This document shows, one piece after another, positions 3,929-6,095 of a DNA stretch of 6,095 nucleotides. Under the pieces are notes generated by a model that did no database searches, had not been told where the DNA came from, and saw nothing but the letters and a program-made list of their open reading frames with translations. Origin of the DNA: Christensenellaceae bacterium (GTDB taxonomy: Bacteria; Bacillota; Clostridia; Christensenellales; UBA1750); the NCBI GenBank assembly GCA_031287285.1, contig JAITTC010000067.1:1-6095 (forward strand), given 5' to 3'. The position numbers and the translations under genes are program-made. Within the stretch, counting starts at the first letter, position 1, and every line of letters begins with the position of its first letter.

Positions 3929-6095
3929 ATGCCCTTATCGCCCATGATGCGGCATTATATGACGGTGAAGGAACAGCATAAGGACTGCATCCTTCTTTAC
4001 CGCCTTGGTGATTTTTACGAGATGTTCTTCGACGACGCCCTGCTTGCCTCGAAGGTTTTAGACATTACGTTAACCTCCAGGGACTGCGGCCTGCCGGAGC
4101 GCGCGCCCATGTGCGGCGTGCCCTTCCATTCGGTAAGCGGCTACATCCAAAGGCTCATCGAGGGCGGCTACCACGTGGCCATCTGCGAGCAGCTGAGTGA
4201 CCCCTCGCAGTCGAAAGGCCTGGTCGAAAGGGAAGTCGTGCGCATCATCACGCCGGGCACGGTGATTGAGAACGACATGCTGGAAGAAAGGCGCAATAAC
4301 TTCCTTCTTTCGCTCTACTTGACCGAAAAAAAGGCGGGTTTGGCCTATGTGGATGTTTCCACGGGCGATCTTTCGTGCTCGGTGTGCGAAAGGAGCCGCA
4401 GGCCGATCGAAGAGGAGATCGCCCGCATCCGCCCGAGCGAAATTATCCTCTGCGCCTCGGACGCGCCCTATTTTGCGGGCGAAATCGCCCTGCCCGTTTC
4501 GCCGGTCGTTCGACCGGACGAGGACTTCGACCGCAAAAAGGCCCTGAGCGCCATCCGCAAGCGGCTGACCGGGGGCGAAATCAGGCCTGCCGAGCTTTCC
4601 GCTTCCGCAGAAGCTGCCGGCGGGCTCTTTGCCTACCTCGACCTTACGCAAAAGAATGCGCTGACCCACATCAATTCGCTCAAGGTCTACACGAGAGAGC
4701 GGCATCTGCAACTCGATCCGGCTGCTCGACGCAACCTCGAGCTTACCGAGAATATGCAGACCCGCCGCAAGCGCGGCAGCCTGCTGGGGCTGATGGATCG
4801 AACGGTGACCTCCATGGGCGGCCGCGAGCTTCGCCACTGGCTCGAAGAGCCCTTGGGTGAAATGGCGGAGATCGCGCGGCGGCAGGATGGCGTTGAGGAG
4901 CTCTTTCGCGACTACATGCTGCTGCAGGGCATCCGCGAGGAGCTTTCACCCATCCTAGACATCGAAAGGCTGATCGGCAAGATCGCCTACCAGGCGGTAA
5001 ACGCGCGGGATCTTCTTGCCTTAAAGGCTTCCATCGCCCAATTGCCCCGCCTGAAGGCGCTTCTTCAGAACGCAAACCATGAAATCTTCCGCGCGCAGAT
5101 GGAGCGCATCGACTGCATGAGTGACCTGCACGATCTGCTCGAGCGCTCCATCGCGCCCGAGCCGCCGCTGACCATTCGCGAGGGCGGCATCATCCGCGAA
5201 GGTTACGATGGGGAGCTCGATGAAACCAGGGCCCAGGCAGGCGGGGGAAAGGACTGGCTCTTGAAGCTCGAGGAGGCGGAGCGCGAAAGCACGGGCATCA
5301 AAAACCTTAAAATCGGCTATAATCGCGTTTTTGGCTACTACATCGAGGTCACCAAGGCCAACAGCGCAGCAGTACCCTACCGATATGTGCGCAAGCAGAC
5401 CTTGACCGGTGCTGAGCGCTACACGACCGACGAATTGCAGAAATATGAAGAGAATATCCTCACCGCGCAAGACCGCTCCGTCAAGCGCGAATACGCCCTT
5501 TTCTGCGGGATCAGAGATGCCCTCGCGGCCCAAATCCCGCGCTTTCAGCAAAGCGCGGACGTGGTGAAAACCATCGACGTTCTGCAGTCCCTGGCGCTGC
5601 TCGCCGTTGAAAACGGCTACGCAAGGCCCGAAATGCACCCGGGCTTTGGCCTTGAGATCATCGCGGGGCGGCATCCGGTCGTCGAAAGCCTGTCAAAGGA
5701 GCCCTTCGTGCCGAATGATACCTTTATGGACGAAGAGGGCAGGCTGCTCATCATCACGGGTCCGAACATGGCGGGCAAATCGACCTATATGCGCCAGGTC
5801 GCGCTCATCGCGCTCATGGCGCATATGGGCTCGTTCGTGCCCGCGCAGAGCGCCAAAATCCCCCTGCTCGATCGCATCTTTACCCGCGTCGGCGCGTCAG
5901 ACGACTTATCTACCGGGCAATCGACCTTCATGGTGGAAATGAGCGAGATGGCGCAGATCTTGGCCGGGGCGACGCGCCGCAGCCTGCTGATACTCGACGA
6001 AATCGGCCGAGGCACCTCGACCTTTGACGGGCTTTCGATCGCCTGGGCAGCCGTGGAACACATCGCGAGCAAGAGCCAGCTCGGCGCAAAGACCC
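3929..6095 (+). CDS. mutS: DNA mismatch repair ATPase MutS (3' end beyond window)
   Basis: The frame is open for 722 codons to the window edge. MutS binds mismatches and small loops and, with ATP, recruits MutL. The N-terminus begins like other MutS1 proteins (PMMRHYMTVKEQHKD) and carries the mismatch-reading Phe-X-Glu in GDFYEMF (F29, E31), followed by CGVPFHSV, AICEQLSDPSQSKG and VRIITPGT. The connector domain spans about 120-250, the core and lever about 260-560 with the clamp inside, and KIGYNRVFGYYIEVT lies at about 461-475. The ATPase domain has Walker A GPNMAGKST (611-619), the signature region DDLSTGQSTFMVEM (658-671), Walker B LLILDE (D690, E691) and D-loop GRGTSTFDG. Compared with full proteins of about 850-860 aa, roughly 130-150 residues are missing: the switch histidine, the dimerising helix-turn-helix and any C-terminal tail. 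The truncation comes from the window edge. The Phe-X-Glu rules out MutS2. Confidence 0.97.
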   Translation, partial: MPLSPMMRHYMTVKEQHKDCILLYRLGDFYEMFFDDALLASKVLDITLTSRDCGLPERAPMCGVPFHSVSGYIQRLIEGGYHVAICEQLSDPSQSKGLVEREVVRIITPGTVIENDMLEERRNNFLLSLYLTEKKAGLAYVDVSTGDLSCSVCERSRRPIEEEIARIRPSEIILCASDAPYFAGEIALPVSPVVRPDEDFDRKKALSAIRKRLTGGEIRPAELSASAEAAGGLFAYLDLTQKNALTHINSLKVYTRERHLQLDPAARRNLELTENMQTRRKRGSLLGLMDRTVTSMGGRELRHWLEEPLGEMAEIARRQDGVEELFRDYMLLQGIREELSPILDIERLIGKIAYQAVNARDLLALKASIAQLPRLKALLQNANHEIFRAQMERIDCMSDLHDLLERSIAPEPPLTIREGGIIREGYDGELDETRAQAGGGKDWLLKLEEAERESTGIKNLKIGYNRVFGYYIEVTKANSAAVPYRYVRKQTLTGAERYTTDELQKYEENILTAQDRSVKREYALFCGIRDALAAQIPRFQQSADVVKTIDVLQSLALLAVENGYARPEMHPGFGLEIIAGRHPVVESLSKEPFVPNDTFMDEEGRLLIITGPNMAGKSTYMRQVALIALMAHMGSFVPAQSAKIPLLDRIFTRVGASDDLSTGQSTFMVEMSEMAQILAGATRRSLLILDEIGRGTSTFDGLSIAWAAVEHIASKSQLGAKT

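Noticed and set aside
4070..4837. A 255-codon minus-strand open frame
   Set aside because: It lies wholly inside mutS, whose frame is supported by conserved motifs on both sides. It is rich in Arg, Ala and His, as expected for antisense of GC-rich coding DNA.
5318..5323. TATAAT inside mutS as a possible internal promoter
   Set aside because: It encodes part of the conserved GYNRVFGYY segment and has no -35-like hexamer at 16-18 bp upstream.
5021..5674. A 217-codon minus-strand open frame
   Set aside because: It is antisense to the MutS clamp and lever region; no independent start signals or recognisable protein family.
1..6095. A functional link between the CRISPR array and mutS or the peptidase (a new defence system)
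   Set aside because: The peptidase has its own promoter and ordinary M20 motifs, and mutS sits in its usual Bacillota operon. Nothing in sequence or spacing ties either to the array beyond proximity.

Overview
The window looks like chromosomal DNA from a moderately GC-rich Bacillota (Firmicutes), most likely a Clostridia-type anaerobe. The main evidence is the gene order miaB, then a YlbF/YmcA-family gene, then mutS, which is a Bacillota arrangement (Bacillus subtilis has miaB-ymcA-cotE-mutS-mutL). Purine-rich Shine-Dalgarno sites and near-consensus sigma-A promoters fit this. I cannot name a genus or species.

Layout from left to right. Positions 1-680 hold the trailer end of a type I-E-like CRISPR array: part of one repeat at the left edge, ten complete 29-bp repeats, a decayed terminal repeat, and eleven 32-bp spacers on an exact 61-bp period. 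Hairpin and handle geometry and decay of the right-hand repeats both indicate rightward transcription, with the leader, and probably any cas genes, off the left edge. Positions 681-742 are a short spacer without a clear terminator. Positions 743-1867 (minus strand) encode a complete M20-family metallopeptidase that converges on the array. Positions 1868-2019 are a divergent promoter region with one good sigma-A-type promoter for each strand. From 2020 onward three plus-strand genes form a likely operon: miaB (2020-3426), a YlbF/YmcA-like gene with a cysteine-rich tail (3458-3880), and mutS (3929 to the right edge, truncated by the window before its C-terminus).

How the genes relate. MiaB is a radical-SAM iron-sulfur enzyme that methylthiolates tRNA position 37. 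The YlbF/YmcA family includes the B. subtilis RicA/RicF proteins, which form an iron-sulfur-binding complex linked to RNA processing and development. MutS starts mismatch repair. The peptidase and the CRISPR array appear to be independent neighbours.

I found no previously undescribed system. The most informative local signals are the ordered strata of repeat variants in the CRISPR array, which look like a record of leader-end repeat replacement, and the four-cysteine tail of the YlbF-like protein encoded next to an iron-sulfur tRNA modification enzyme.
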